64,000 nucleotides of DNA, taken from Halostagnicola sp. A-GB9-2. GTDB taxonomy: Archaea; Halobacteriota; Halobacteria; Halobacteriales; Natrialbaceae. The position numbers and the translations under genes are program-made. The notes below the pieces were generated by a model. The model was not told where the DNA came from. It saw only the letters and a program-made list of their open reading frames with translations, and did not search any database. The stretch spans positions 682,001 through 746,000 of the forward strand of contig NZ_JASJOC010000001.1 of assembly GCF_030068615.1 (NCBI RefSeq), given 5' to 3'. Shown one piece after another: positions 34,536 to 43,923 of this stretch (positions are counted from its first letter, which is position 1; each line of letters begins with the position of its first letter).

Positions 34536-36767
34536 GTGTCCCAACTCGAGCCAATTGACCGTGAGGTTGTTCGATTTTCGAGTGATAGCCAGTTACTGTC
34601 TGAACTCGGAGAACGGTTGATAGCCTCGCGTAAAGTGGCGCTTGCCGAACTCATTAAGAATGCGTATGATGCAGATGCAACAAAGTGCAATATTTGGCTA
34701 ACTGATAGTGGTGAAACCCTTGTTGTGAAGGATGATGGTCATGGAATGACTGAACAAGAATTCCGTGACCACTGGATGACGATCGCTACATCTAACAGAA
34801 GTGAAAACCCCACGAGTCGGAGGTACAATCGTGAGGTCACGGGCTCTAAAGGCGTTGGTCGATTCGCAGTTCGTAACTTAGGGTTGGAACTGAAGTTAGA
34901 ATCGGTCGCATACGACCCTGAAGCTGACGAACATCGTCGATTAGTAGCGAACTTCGATTGGCGTGAATTCGAAAGCGGTTCTGGGCTCAGCGAAATGGAG
35001 ATTGAGTACCGACTGTTTGATGATGTTGATGAATCAGATGAAGGAACCTGTCTTCAAATTTCTGCACTGCGAGACGACTGGTCTCAATCAGAACTTGAAC
35101 AGGTTTCTGATGGCGTCTTAGATATAGTGTCTGCCCCGTATGAGCCAGAACCATCAAATGTGGCTCCAGAATCTGAAGAAGATCCAGGTTTTTCAGTGTA
35201 TTTCTCACCTCCTGGTGAGGAAGATGTCACTGAGAGCCCAGCAAAAGAAATTTACGATCGATGGACTGCTCTCGCCGAAATTAACCTCGATGGGAGAACT
35301 GTCACCTATCAATATAACCATGATTCCGAGTCATTCGGCGGGCCATCTGAATATACCTATGAGCTGGAAAAGAATCATATTGGTGAGTTAGAAGGAGAAG
35401 TGCGGTTTTTCGATAAATCTTCAGGCCAATTCAGAGGGATGGAAACAATAGATGGCCGTCAGGTTCGAACATGGCTTAATGAGAATGGAGGTGTGCGAGT
35501 GATGGACAAAGGATTCCGCATGCCTCCGTATGGTGACAAAGGGAATGACTGGTTGAATCTCTCTGAGTCACACGCTCGGCGTGTACGTGATTGGCGCTCC
35601 CCTATCACCGAGGCACTGTTTCCGGGAGATGAATTGAGCATCGACATGCGTCGTGCACAACTGGGGCTACCGCGGAAAAGCCAGGTTTTGGGCGCTGTAG
35701 AGGTTTCAAGCTATCGACCTGGCGAAGAGTCTGAAGAGGATGAAACCGATCGATTAGTTCCGGCAATGGATCGTCAAGGATTCATTCAGAACGAAGCCTT
35801 CTATCAACTCCAAGATATTGTGCGTGGTGCGCTCGAAGGCATTGCGATTATTCACAAGCAGGCTGAACGAAGGGAAAAAATCGAAAAGGCAAATCGGAGC
35901 CGATCAAAGCTTGATAAGGTAGCTACGTCGACGGTAAATAAAATTGAGACTTCATCAGGCGTTGATTCTTCAGAGAAAGATGAGTTGGTTGGAGAGGTGA
36001 GGGAGCTGAAGAGGCAAGCTGAGGAGTCGGTGGAAGCTGAGCGAGAGGCACGAAAAGCTGTTGAGTCGATGAATTTGTTGGGTGCTGTGTCCGCCTTCAT
36101 GAGCCATGAGTCATCGAAGATCTTAGACAACGCTCAAAAGCTAGTTCGACACTGGAAGTCGATACCAGTGGAAGAGCGGGACGAGAAGACACAGGAGGTG
36201 CTTGAGAAGACAGAGTCTACAATTAATGATTATAAAAAACACTTGGGGTATGCTGAGAACTTTATGAAGGGCTTGTCTGAGGGTGATGAGACTCAGGAGA
36301 TCAATCCGAAAATGCAGGTCAAACATGTTGTGAACCGGTTCGAGTCCTACACTATACGGCGCTCTATTACAGTTGAAAACAAAATTGATTTTGAATTAGA
36401 TGGGCCTACAATGAACATCGCTGTGTATTCTGGGGTAGTGACAAACCTGTTCACGAATGCAATTAAGGCGGTTTCTGAGGAGGCTGCTCCGGAGGAGGGG
36501 AATAAGATCCGATTCGAGGCGGAGAATACCGGTGAATACCATAAATTGCGGGTCATCGACAATGGAAGTGGAATTGATGAAGAGGAGGAAGATGAAATCT
36601 TTGACCCACTGTACTCGACAACTAATGTAGAAGGCCCTGGAAGTATTGGCGCTGGCCTTGGATTGTATATTGTAAAGAACGTAGTGGAAACACAAGGTGG
36701 AGAAATTGAGTTGGTGGAACCACCAGAACCATATGAGACGGCGTTCGAAGTACGATATCCAATATGA
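34536..36767 (+). CDS. Double-GHKL ATPase: N-terminal HSP90/MutL-like ATPase plus C-terminal histidine-kinase core
   Basis: A 743-aa protein with two separate Bergerat ATP-binding folds. The first shows ELIKNAYDADA (residues 38-48), KDDGHGM (65-71) and TGSKGVGRFA (102-111), as in HSP90/MutL/MORC-type ATPases. The second, at the C-terminus, shows NLFTNAIKAV (from 637), DNGSG (675) and GAGLGLYIVKN (~706), typical of histidine kinases. A helical dimer region before it contains the sequence SHESSK with His524 as the likely phospho-acceptor. No membrane segment or PAS domain is present, so it is cytosolic. The GTG start at 34536 follows a TATA box. The next gene overlaps by 4 bp and has a receiver domain. 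An immune-sensor role is inferred. Confidence 0.8.
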   Translation: MSQLEPIDREVVRFSSDSQLLSELGERLIASRKVALAELIKNAYDADATKCNIWLTDSGETLVVKDDGHGMTEQEFRDHWMTIATSNRSENPTSRRYNREVTGSKGVGRFAVRNLGLELKLESVAYDPEADEHRRLVANFDWREFESGSGLSEMEIEYRLFDDVDESDEGTCLQISALRDDWSQSELEQVSDGVLDIVSAPYEPEPSNVAPESEEDPGFSVYFSPPGEEDVTESPAKEIYDRWTALAEINLDGRTVTYQYNHDSESFGGPSEYTYELEKNHIGELEGEVRFFDKSSGQFRGMETIDGRQVRTWLNENGGVRVMDKGFRMPPYGDKGNDWLNLSESHARRVRDWRSPITEALFPGDELSIDMRRAQLGLPRKSQVLGAVEVSSYRPGEESEEDETDRLVPAMDRQGFIQNEAFYQLQDIVRGALEGIAIIHKQAERREKIEKANRSRSKLDKVATSTVNKIETSSGVDSSEKDELVGEVRELKRQAEESVEAEREARKAVESMNLLGAVSAFMSHESSKILDNAQKLVRHWKSIPVEERDEKTQEVLEKTESTINDYKKHLGYAENFMKGLSEGDETQEINPKMQVKHVVNRFESYTIRRSITVENKIDFELDGPTMNIAVYSGVVTNLFTNAIKAVSEEAAPEEGNKIRFEAENTGEYHKLRVIDNGSGIDEEEEDEIFDPLYSTTNVEGPGSIGAGLGLYIVKNVVETQGGEIELVEPPEPYETAFEVRYPI

Positions 36768-37852
36768 CATTTGAGACGGAGAGCGTTATTTTATTTGAAG
36801 ACAGACCAAGCCGTGCCCGGGAATTCCAGGACGCTTGGGAGGAGGAGATGACTAACGAAGATCTGAATCTGGAAAAGTTTGAGCCAGATTCAGAGTTTGA
36901 GTCCTTTGACGTGATCGAACCATTGAGAGAAACATTAGCTGATCCAGAATTTCCACTCTTAGTAATCCTGGATGAAGATTTAACCGAGGATACAGACCAT
37001 GGTGTTCGGCAGCAAGATGTCCGTGAAGTATGTGACGAGGAGAACATCCCGTTGTGTATCTATCACCGAGAGCGTGATGAAGAGGATGAGACGAAACGAC
37101 GCATCGAAGAGTATGAAGAGGACGTTATCAAGCTTGACCCGAGTCGTGATTTCGAGCGGTTAGCGACAGATGCAGCTAATATTGCGCGAGCATTTCGAGA
37201 AATTCGGACGAAGTACCTCTCACTAAAAGGTGCTGAAGAGCAACATCCAATTGCTGAGATCTTGTGTGCGGATCAAGCAGTTAGGTCGCAGATGGATCAA
37301 TACAAGTGGGGGAATCCGAGAACAATAGTTGGACAGATTGACGGGATGTCCGAAGCTGAGAAAGACCGTCAATTCACCACGTTGCTCGGATATTGGATTT
37401 ATAATGAGCTCCTGGAGTTCCCCGGTGGCTTATTGAATGCGGTCGCCACAGCTGCTTATCTCAACGTGGATCATGAAGCATTTAAGAAAGACGAGCAGTA
37501 TCAGGAGCCATTTAGCGACGCATTGTATGAGGGCCCATTTTCAGAGATGGATCAATGGTGGTGGAAGCCACAGGTAGATCAAATTCGGGCAAACCACATG
37601 ACTGCTGAAGATAGTGGAATTCCAGATGGGCCGGAATTATTTGAGCACCTTGGCTGTGACCCAATTAACACCTCTAGATGTCACGATGAGGAAATGGGTG
37701 GTGATCATGAAGCAAGGTATTACGGAGTGATGATTCAGAAACCAGTATGTAAGGATCATTCAAAAGATGGTGGGGGATGGTTGCCAATGGGGGCTACTCG
37801 ATCGCGGATAAGTGTGGCGAAGCATGCGGAGTATAACCCGTGGATGCAGTAG
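36764..37852 (+). CDS. Receiver-domain protein with unknown C-terminal domain
   Basis: A 362-aa protein. Residues 1-125 match a response-regulator receiver: the acidic pair Glu12-Asp13 in ILFEDRPSR, a likely phospho-acceptor Asp70 in LLVILDEDL, and Lys123 in VIKLDP. The usual Thr/Ser position is replaced in PLCIYHRER. The C-terminal ~230 residues form no DNA-binding domain that I recognise. They contain QTVR-free helical sequence with EFPGGLLNAVATAAYLNVD, DQWWWKPQVDQIRANHM and a CHDEE/CKDH pair of Cys-His sites that could bind metal. It overlaps the kinase gene (ATGA), so the pair is translated together. The output is probably enzymatic or protein-binding rather than transcriptional. Confidence 0.7.
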   Translation: MTFETESVILFEDRPSRAREFQDAWEEEMTNEDLNLEKFEPDSEFESFDVIEPLRETLADPEFPLLVILDEDLTEDTDHGVRQQDVREVCDEENIPLCIYHRERDEEDETKRRIEEYEEDVIKLDPSRDFERLATDAANIARAFREIRTKYLSLKGAEEQHPIAEILCADQAVRSQMDQYKWGNPRTIVGQIDGMSEAEKDRQFTTLLGYWIYNELLEFPGGLLNAVATAAYLNVDHEAFKKDEQYQEPFSDALYEGPFSEMDQWWWKPQVDQIRANHMTAEDSGIPDGPELFEHLGCDPINTSRCHDEEMGGDHEARYYGVMIQKPVCKDHSKDGGGWLPMGATRSRISVAKHAEYNPWMQ

Positions 37853-37858
37853 GTTACA

Positions 37859-38680
37859 ATGACTGACGGAGAATTTGAATTCAAGCAGTTAGGTGGAGAA
37901 CACCAAGGAAAGGTATTCTCTAAATTCAATAGCTTTTGTAACCAACTGAAGAACGTTTTGAACGTCTCTGTGAGTAATGATTCTGATTTCTTAACAGATA
38001 TTAACAGGAGTGAGGAAGGGTTAGAAGTAGAGAGTCCACCAGGGGCGATGTTCCAATTTACAGGTATTCCATATCCTTCTGATGATGGCGTAGATGGTCA
38101 AAAATTGCATATTGGTGCCGTATTTGAACAAACTATCATTGGGCGAGAAACTGATGAAGGGATCGTTTACGAGACTTCCAAATCCACAATGAGGGTTGTC
38201 TATTTGAAGGTGTTAGGGGGGCGGAACCCGAGTACAGGAATATTCCCTGCCGAAATAAAGAACGGATATCATTTCGATTTTGAATTTCCACCCGACGATG
38301 GCCATCCGATATTCCATGTGCAGTACGACCCAGAATCAATCGATTTAGAGGTTCTGGAGCAACAATATGCCATTCAGAATGAGGAGGTAGTTGATCTCGA
38401 GGTTCTAGATGCGCCTAGGGTACCGAGTGCGCCAGTGGATGTCGCTGGCCTCACATATATGTTAACGAAAGAGCTTCCAGAAGAGGTCGAATGGCCTGGT
38501 AAATTGACTGGTGAATTGGAGAAACTACCAAAGTATCCGAATGAATGTTATGAACCTGATCCTCAAAACAATCAGTGCATGTTACCAGAATGGTGGTATG
38601 TCCATGCAAGTGAGGATAGTGATCTTTCTGGAGAAACGGTAACCTCACGGACTATGGATAGCTTCTCAAACAGCACTTAA
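37859..38680 (+). CDS. Unknown third gene of the kinase/receiver cassette
   Basis: A 273-aa acidic, beta-rich protein starting MTDGEFEFKQLGGEHQGKVF; I recognise no domain. Notable stretches are GIFPAEIKNGYHFDFEFPPD, a possible ligand-binding beta sheet, and a C-terminal WYVHASEDSD. No membrane helix or signal is seen. It starts 6 bp after the receiver gene stop and shares that gene's AT-rich codon usage, so it belongs to the same operon. A regulator, toxin or adaptor role is possible but nothing in the sequence decides. Confidence 0.6.
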   Translation: MTDGEFEFKQLGGEHQGKVFSKFNSFCNQLKNVLNVSVSNDSDFLTDINRSEEGLEVESPPGAMFQFTGIPYPSDDGVDGQKLHIGAVFEQTIIGRETDEGIVYETSKSTMRVVYLKVLGGRNPSTGIFPAEIKNGYHFDFEFPPDDGHPIFHVQYDPESIDLEVLEQQYAIQNEEVVDLEVLDAPRVPSAPVDVAGLTYMLTKELPEEVEWPGKLTGELEKLPKYPNECYEPDPQNNQCMLPEWWYVHASEDSDLSGETVTSRTMDSFSNST

Positions 38681-38971
38681 TGGAAGTGCTGGTTGAGGTA
38701 TCGACAGTTGCACGTGGCGGAGGAACCGGAGTTCTGGGGTGAACCGGAGGGGAGTGTGATTCCCCGGCATTCTGTAGACTATATCGTTCCTGAGAACCAC
38801 ATCGAGTTGGATAAGCTGCTCACCTACTTGAATTCCGAGAAAGCGAAGGAATGGATCGAAGCGCATGCGTAGAAGGCCTATACTGATCACATTCGGATTC
38901 AATCGGAAGTGATCGAAGACTTGCCGGTGCCGGAGGAGCTCGCAGAAACTATTCAGACGTCCCTAGTGTGA
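38681..38971 (+). pseudogene. C-terminal fragment of a restriction-type DNA methyltransferase, with a nonsense codon
   Basis: In the frame directly after the previous stop (TAA 38678-38680) there are 96 codons with no ATG at the start, reading RHSVDYIVPENHIELDKLL and TYLNSEKAKEWIEAHA. A TAG follows at 38870-38872, then KAYTDHIRIQSEVIEDLPVP. This is the shape of the C-terminal end of Eco57I/TaqI/PglX-type methylases (short strand, then YLNS..., then ...LPVP). One C-to-T change in a CAG would create the TAG. The catalytic domain is absent. It is a remnant of a lost modification gene, between the kinase cassette and the second defence operon. Confidence 0.65.
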
Positions 38972-39198
38972 TGACTGGAGAATTTGATGTTGGTGATTGG
39001 GTTCAGATCGATATTTCTGATGAGACTGATCCGGATTTTGAACGCCTGCATAGGCAGCGAGGTACTGTTCTAGACACGTTGGTGGACAATACGGGTGCTT
39101 CGACTGGAAATCCGCGTAATAGTACTCTGTATCGCATCGCGCTAGCCGAGGGGGACAAGACGGTCAATGTGCAGTGGCAGGACTTGAGACCGGTGTGA
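38971..39198 (+). CDS. Small SH3/KOW-like protein, paralogue of 46297-46521
   Basis: A 75-aa protein reading MTGEFDVGDWVQIDISDETD, then PDFERLHRQRGTVLD, ending LYRIALAEGDKTVNVQWQDL plus RPV. It has the short-strand pattern of an SH3-like barrel, with GDxVxIDI at the start and W-x-DLRP at the end. Its ATG overlaps the TGA of the methylase remnant (TGATG). A close paralogue follows the DndD-like operon at 46297, so the gene pair seems to travel with restriction-type modules. Confidence 0.65.
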   Translation: MTGEFDVGDWVQIDISDETDPDFERLHRQRGTVLDTLVDNTGASTGNPRNSTLYRIALAEGDKTVNVQWQDLRPV

Positions 39199-39494
39199 TG
39201 ATTGTTTGTAGTCAGAATGTGGTTTACTCACAACGAGAGGTGTGATTGTACGCTACTGGTCTATCTGTTACGGCTCATTCGTGTCTTTCTTGGAAGAACT
39301 ATTTCCGGTGGATTTCGTAAACCCATTCATCACCAGGGCCAGATGTGTGAGTGTGCTGGCCCACTTTGTCACACTCTGTCATAGTGCGCTCCAATCATCA
39401 ACGTCTTAGTCACGTCGACAATTACTAATCGGTACCCGTCGCTGGTGAATAACTATAAAAGGCCCGTGTACTTCAAATTCACATATATAACCAA
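39199..39494. promoter_or_regulatory. Promoter region of the methylase/helicase/ATPase operon
   Basis: Nearly 300 bp with no supported gene. A clear TATA-like CTATAAAAG at 39453-39461 lies 34-42 bases before the ATG at 39495, the only good archaeal promoter for the following six-gene string. Confidence 0.5.
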
Positions 39495-41636
39495 ATGTCT
39501 GAGGAACCGCCACTAAAAGATGCTATTTCGCAGGGAGGTAACGCAATCTATGAACAATTCGACGCAGTTGACAGTGAGATTCTGGCCCGTCTTGACGACT
39601 GGACATCATATCACGGCCTCGATCGCACGAAAAATCCCCTCCTGACCGTCGCACACCAAGCCGCATTCAACGTTCTCTTAAAAAGCGCCCTCTACTCACA
39701 CCATCGGCTCGATGGATACGAGCTAACCAGTCTCAATGCAGACACGGACATTCGTGAGTGCTTTGCTGAGGCGAAATCCACCATCGGCAGTAACGCGTTC
39801 GAGGAGTGCATCCTCGACGAAGTGGCGTTCACCGCTGATTCAAACACGCTGCAAAAAATAATTGAACCAAGACACCTTCTCGTCAACGCAGACGATCCTG
39901 CCGAGACAATAGGGTGGTTGTTCGAGTCCATCATACTACAGGACTCCCGGCGGAAACTCGGCCAGTTCCGTACGCCAGACCACGTTGCCGAAGTGCTAGC
40001 CGACTGGGCAATCACCAGCGCCGACGACACAGTATTAGACCCTGGCATGGGTGCAGGAGCACTGACAGCAAAAGCTTACAAACGGAAACAAGATCACCGG
40101 GGTAAAAGCAGCGTTCGAGAAATGCACGGTGTGGATGTCAACCCACTTGCAGTGGTGATGTCCACTACCGCGATTAAGCTCATCAATGGGGATGGAACCC
40201 CGAATTTCTACCATCGCGACTTTCTCGAAATTGATCTACCGGAATCAAAAGAGCATATCGACCCATCGACTACATCTATCTCCGAGAAAGTAGACGCGAT
40301 TGTCTCTAACCCGCCCTACTCCCGACATCACGAACTGAGCCAGGAGGACAAGGCATGGATCAAAAAGAAAGTACAAGAGGAAGCAGGGGGCCTCTCGCTA
40401 TCTGGACGGTCACCTATGTTTCTCTACTTCTACATTCACGCGACGCAATTCCTGAAGCAGGGAGGACGGATGGCATTCCTCACGCCGTCAGAATTCCTCG
40501 AAACAAACTACGGCACCCCCCTCAAAGAATATCTTCTGAACAATTTCAACATAAACGCTGTCATCCTCCACGACCACGACTCACTTACATTCGAGGATGT
40601 CAAGACCACCTCGTGTATTGTCCTGCTCGAACGTGACAACAATCCTAGTTCTGAGACTCATACTCGCTTCGTTGAGCTCAACGAGTGGCCGGACGCAGAT
40701 GACCTTCTGGATGTGATTAGCACAGGTACCACGGACTGTGACTTTGGCAGCGTCTGGGTTACCGAACAGGGTCAACTTGAGCCAGAGGAGAAATGGACGA
40801 AGTACTTTGACCCAGATCCAGTCACACGCTTCCCCGATCTCAAACCACTCCGTGATGTCGGCAGACTGAAACGCGGGATCGCTACCGGCGATAACGACTA
40901 CTTCTGCCTGACCGATGAACAGGTCGAAGAATGGGACATCGAGGATCAATATCTCTCACCGCTAATTCGCAATTCCACCAGTGTGGAACACTACGATTGC
41001 ATAGACGATGATTTCGAAGAGTGGGGTGAGGTGAACAAAGAAAGATGGCTGCTGTACCACGTTGATGGTGAAACGAGTTCGCTGGGAAGCAAAGGCGTGC
41101 GTGAGTATCTGAAACACGGTCTCGAACAGGGCGCAAACGAAAGCTATCTTGCCCAATCGAGAGCAGTCTGGTACCGAGTAGATCGGCGTAAACCCGCAGA
41201 TGTTTGGGCAACATACATGACCCAGAATGGGTTCCGATTCATCCACAACAAAATCGACGCGCGGAACCTGAATAACCTCCATAGTGTCTATTTTGACGAT
41301 TACTCCGACCGGCAAGTGCGTGCCATTTGTGCGTATCTAAACAGCAATGTCGTTGACCAAATCGTGGCGCAAAGTGGCCGTACGTACGCTCAGGGCTTGC
41401 AGAAAATCGAACCGAATGAACTGAAGGAAGTTCCAGTCATTGACCCGGACAAGCTAACCAGCGGACAGGTGTCTCGATTAGCTGAGTTGTTCGATCGGCT
41501 GTGTATAGCCGCTCGAGCCGACGACGAAGACGAAGACGAGGTGAGAACCGTAATAGACGGGTATCTGAGTAAGATATTGAACAGTCACCAAGAAGAAGCC
41601 TCGCGTCTACAGCCGTCTGTGGAAAGGATTCAATAA
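39495..41636 (+). CDS. N6-adenine DNA methyltransferase (Eco57I/TaqI class)
   Basis: A 713-aa class gamma-type adenine methylase. A helical N-terminal domain precedes the SAM site LDPGMGAGALTAKAY (from residue 182), an acidic HGVDVNPLAV follows, and the catalytic NPPY lies at residues 272-275 (VSNPPYSRHHELS). The C-terminal 300 residues resemble a TaqI/Eco57I specificity domain with KRGIATGDNDYFCLTDEQ, then YLNSNVVDQIVAQSGRTY. No nuclease motif is fused, so modification only is expected. The helicase gene starts 24 bp downstream. It probably marks host DNA for the following helicase/ATPase genes. Confidence 0.88.
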   Translation: MSEEPPLKDAISQGGNAIYEQFDAVDSEILARLDDWTSYHGLDRTKNPLLTVAHQAAFNVLLKSALYSHHRLDGYELTSLNADTDIRECFAEAKSTIGSNAFEECILDEVAFTADSNTLQKIIEPRHLLVNADDPAETIGWLFESIILQDSRRKLGQFRTPDHVAEVLADWAITSADDTVLDPGMGAGALTAKAYKRKQDHRGKSSVREMHGVDVNPLAVVMSTTAIKLINGDGTPNFYHRDFLEIDLPESKEHIDPSTTSISEKVDAIVSNPPYSRHHELSQEDKAWIKKKVQEEAGGLSLSGRSPMFLYFYIHATQFLKQGGRMAFLTPSEFLETNYGTPLKEYLLNNFNINAVILHDHDSLTFEDVKTTSCIVLLERDNNPSSETHTRFVELNEWPDADDLLDVISTGTTDCDFGSVWVTEQGQLEPEEKWTKYFDPDPVTRFPDLKPLRDVGRLKRGIATGDNDYFCLTDEQVEEWDIEDQYLSPLIRNSTSVEHYDCIDDDFEEWGEVNKERWLLYHVDGETSSLGSKGVREYLKHGLEQGANESYLAQSRAVWYRVDRRKPADVWATYMTQNGFRFIHNKIDARNLNNLHSVYFDDYSDRQVRAICAYLNSNVVDQIVAQSGRTYAQGLQKIEPNELKEVPVIDPDKLTSGQVSRLAELFDRLCIAARADDEDEDEVRTVIDGYLSKILNSHQEEASRLQPSVERIQ

Positions 41637-41660
41637 GCAACGTATCGACTGTCCACACAA

Positions 41661-43742
41661 ATGTCTCTTCGTGACTATGAATGGGATGGCTACTATCCCG
41701 GCAGTGCCGACCACCTCCGGGAGTTCTTCATCCCTGCCCTCCGACGAAGCACAACCTACGATCGCATAACAGGCGACTTCTCCTCATCGGTAATATCGAT
41801 TTTCTCAGAAGGGCTGAAGCAGTTCATCGACAACGGAGGGAAGATTCGACTAATTACGGGTATAGAACTATTCCCGTCCGATATCGAAGCGATTGAACGC
41901 GGCAAGACGGACGATGTGTTGGTTGACAAGATTGACTGGGAGGAAGTCGAAGACGGCAGCTCTGAAGAGGTATTGGAAGCGTTAGCGTGGTTGATTGCCA
42001 ACGATATCCTGGATATCAAGGTTGGGGCGATTGTCGATGAGAAGCAACGCCCTCGAAGCAGCGACTATGGCCAGTGGCACCAAAAAGTCGCGATTTTCTC
42101 TGACGTCAATGCGAGCATCTCAGTTGTTGGCTCACCAAACGAATCGTTCAAAGCTCTCCAGCGAAACCGCGAGTCTCTCGACTTGAACAGAAGCTGGGTC
42201 ACACATCCAACTGAGGACTGGGACGAAGCTACCAAGGTCGAAAGCCACCAGAACGAGTTCGAGTCCCTCTGGGACGATCGCGCCGACGGTGCTCGAGTAT
42301 TCAACTTCCCTGAGGCTGTCGAGTCTGACATTCTGGAGTATAAACCCAGGTACGAACCGGACTGGGACGAAGTTACGAACGTAGCACAGGAACAGGAGGA
42401 TGGCCCATCACCACGTCCGTACCAACAAGATGCAATCGACCTGTTCCTCGAAAACGACTACCGAATCCTATTGGAACATGCAACCGGCACCGGGAAGACC
42501 TGGACATCCCTGTTTTCTGCTTCCGAGGTCGCCACTGATGACTCTGTCATCGTGATACTCGCACCGACAACGGATTTAGTCAAACAATGGGCTTCATCCG
42601 ACAACGTAGGGCAGTTCTTCCCGAACTCGGTTGTGATTGAGTGTACCGGAGATGAGGACTGGTCGAAGGATCTCTACGACATGCTGCTTACCGACCGGGA
42701 TGCACCGTTGGTTGTTGTCTCGACAATGTTCCCGGGCACAATGTCAAAAATATTTGAGATGGTCAACACTCGAACTCGCTCTTCAGACCAGATTCTCATC
42801 GCCGACGAAGTACACAATGTTGGGTCTGAGCGCCGGAGAGAAGCACTTGACCAATTCCAACCGACCGGTGGCCGAATTGGACTGAGTGCGACACCAGAAC
42901 GTGGTGATGACGGAGACGAATTCATCGAACGATATTTCGGCGATGTCGTCGATACTATCACGCTCGAGGACGCCATTGAACACTACGGCGTACTCAGCGA
43001 GTACGAATATCATGTCCACACTGTCACGCTAAACTCGGTCGAACGTGAGGAGTACAACGAACTTTCGAAGGATATCGCCCAGAAGTACCAGCGCTATCGA
43101 AGTTCTGAGAACGATCCCATTACTGAGGTTGCCGATCGAAACCCACCGCTGCGCGGTGCGATCATGGAGCGAGCGCGCGTATTGAAAGAGTGCCAGGCGA
43201 AAGACGTGGTGACAGCTGATGTAATCGGAGGGTTAGGGGAGAAGACATTGGTGTTCTGTAATACGAGAGACCATGCTCGCCGGGTGAAATCAGTTATCGA
43301 CGAATCCTCGGCACGTAACATCGGGTTGTTCTTTGGGTCGCTCTCTTCAGATGAGCGAGACGGCTTCATGTCCGACTTTGAAGATGGGTTCCTTGACACT
43401 CTAGTCTCCATCGACGTACTAAACGAGGGTATCGACGTCCCGGAATGTGACTCAGCGGTATTGGTAGCAAACTCCATGTCGGAGCGCGAGGCTGTTCAGC
43501 GCCGGGGGCGAGTGTTACGCAAAGCAGAGGAGGAAACTCGCGCCCAAATACACGACTTTATTACATTACCTGTGGCCCAAGAGGAAATCGCATTCCAATA
43601 CGCCGATTTATCCACTGCTGAAGTCAACCTGATTAAGAAGGAGCTACTGCGTGTTGAGCGAATGAACGAGGCCGCGTGGAATCGGGAACAAAATGACCTA
43701 GATATTATAAGACTCCGGAATCAGGTTGCAGTATACGAATGA
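41661..43742 (+). CDS. PLD-nuclease/SF2 helicase fusion
   Basis: A 693-aa protein. The N-terminal ~200 residues are phospholipase-D-like: YDRITGDFSSSVISIFSEG and a catalytic HQKVAIF (His140, Lys142) followed by SVVGSPNES (from 155), as in PLD nucleases. The rest is an SF2 helicase: ATGTGKTW (Walker A, 274-281), ADEVH (DEVH 382-385), GLSATPER (motif III), and QRRGRVLRKA (motif VI). It would translocate on and cut DNA. DISARM's DrmC and several restriction-like systems use PLD nucleases, but in this form nuclease and helicase are one protein. The stop overlaps the next ATG. Confidence 0.85.
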   Translation: MSLRDYEWDGYYPGSADHLREFFIPALRRSTTYDRITGDFSSSVISIFSEGLKQFIDNGGKIRLITGIELFPSDIEAIERGKTDDVLVDKIDWEEVEDGSSEEVLEALAWLIANDILDIKVGAIVDEKQRPRSSDYGQWHQKVAIFSDVNASISVVGSPNESFKALQRNRESLDLNRSWVTHPTEDWDEATKVESHQNEFESLWDDRADGARVFNFPEAVESDILEYKPRYEPDWDEVTNVAQEQEDGPSPRPYQQDAIDLFLENDYRILLEHATGTGKTWTSLFSASEVATDDSVIVILAPTTDLVKQWASSDNVGQFFPNSVVIECTGDEDWSKDLYDMLLTDRDAPLVVVSTMFPGTMSKIFEMVNTRTRSSDQILIADEVHNVGSERRREALDQFQPTGGRIGLSATPERGDDGDEFIERYFGDVVDTITLEDAIEHYGVLSEYEYHVHTVTLNSVEREEYNELSKDIAQKYQRYRSSENDPITEVADRNPPLRGAIMERARVLKECQAKDVVTADVIGGLGEKTLVFCNTRDHARRVKSVIDESSARNIGLFFGSLSSDERDGFMSDFEDGFLDTLVSIDVLNEGIDVPECDSAVLVANSMSEREAVQRRGRVLRKAEEETRAQIHDFITLPVAQEEIAFQYADLSTAEVNLIKKELLRVERMNEAAWNREQNDLDIIRLRNQVAVYE

Positions 43743-43918
43743 CTCTCGACAGAGACTTGCGAGAAATAGTTCAGGATGAAATAGACGATCCTCACGAACG
43801 CGAGTTGGTTACGAAGATCCTCGAGTGGGAGAACCCACGTGTACACCATGGCACCCGTCAGGACAAAAAGCGTCATATGGACAACTTCATTAACGAATAT
43901 CTGAACGACCGAGACTAA
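43739..43918 (+). CDS. 59-aa coupled protein of the helicase/ATPase operon
   Basis: ATG 43739 overlaps the helicase stop (ATGA), and its own stop is 5 bp before the ATPase start, so it is a genuine coupled gene. It reads MTLDRDLREIVQDEIDDPHE, then RELVTKILEWENPRVHHG and a basic/acidic end HMDNFINEYLNDRD. It is entirely helical and charged, with no domain that I recognise. A small bridging subunit or inhibitor is plausible. Confidence 0.7.
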   Translation: MTLDRDLREIVQDEIDDPHERELVTKILEWENPRVHHGTRQDKKRHMDNFINEYLNDRD

Positions 43919-43923
43919 CATAC

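Noticed and set aside
34536-38680. Calling the kinase/receiver cassette Detocs
   Set aside because: The kinase has an extra HSP90-like ATPase domain, and no purine-nucleoside phosphorylase-like effector is recognised in the partners.
38870-38872. TAG as pyrrolysine or other recoding
   Set aside because: No pyrrolysine machinery is visible, haloarchaea are not known to use it, and the fragment also lacks a start and a catalytic domain.
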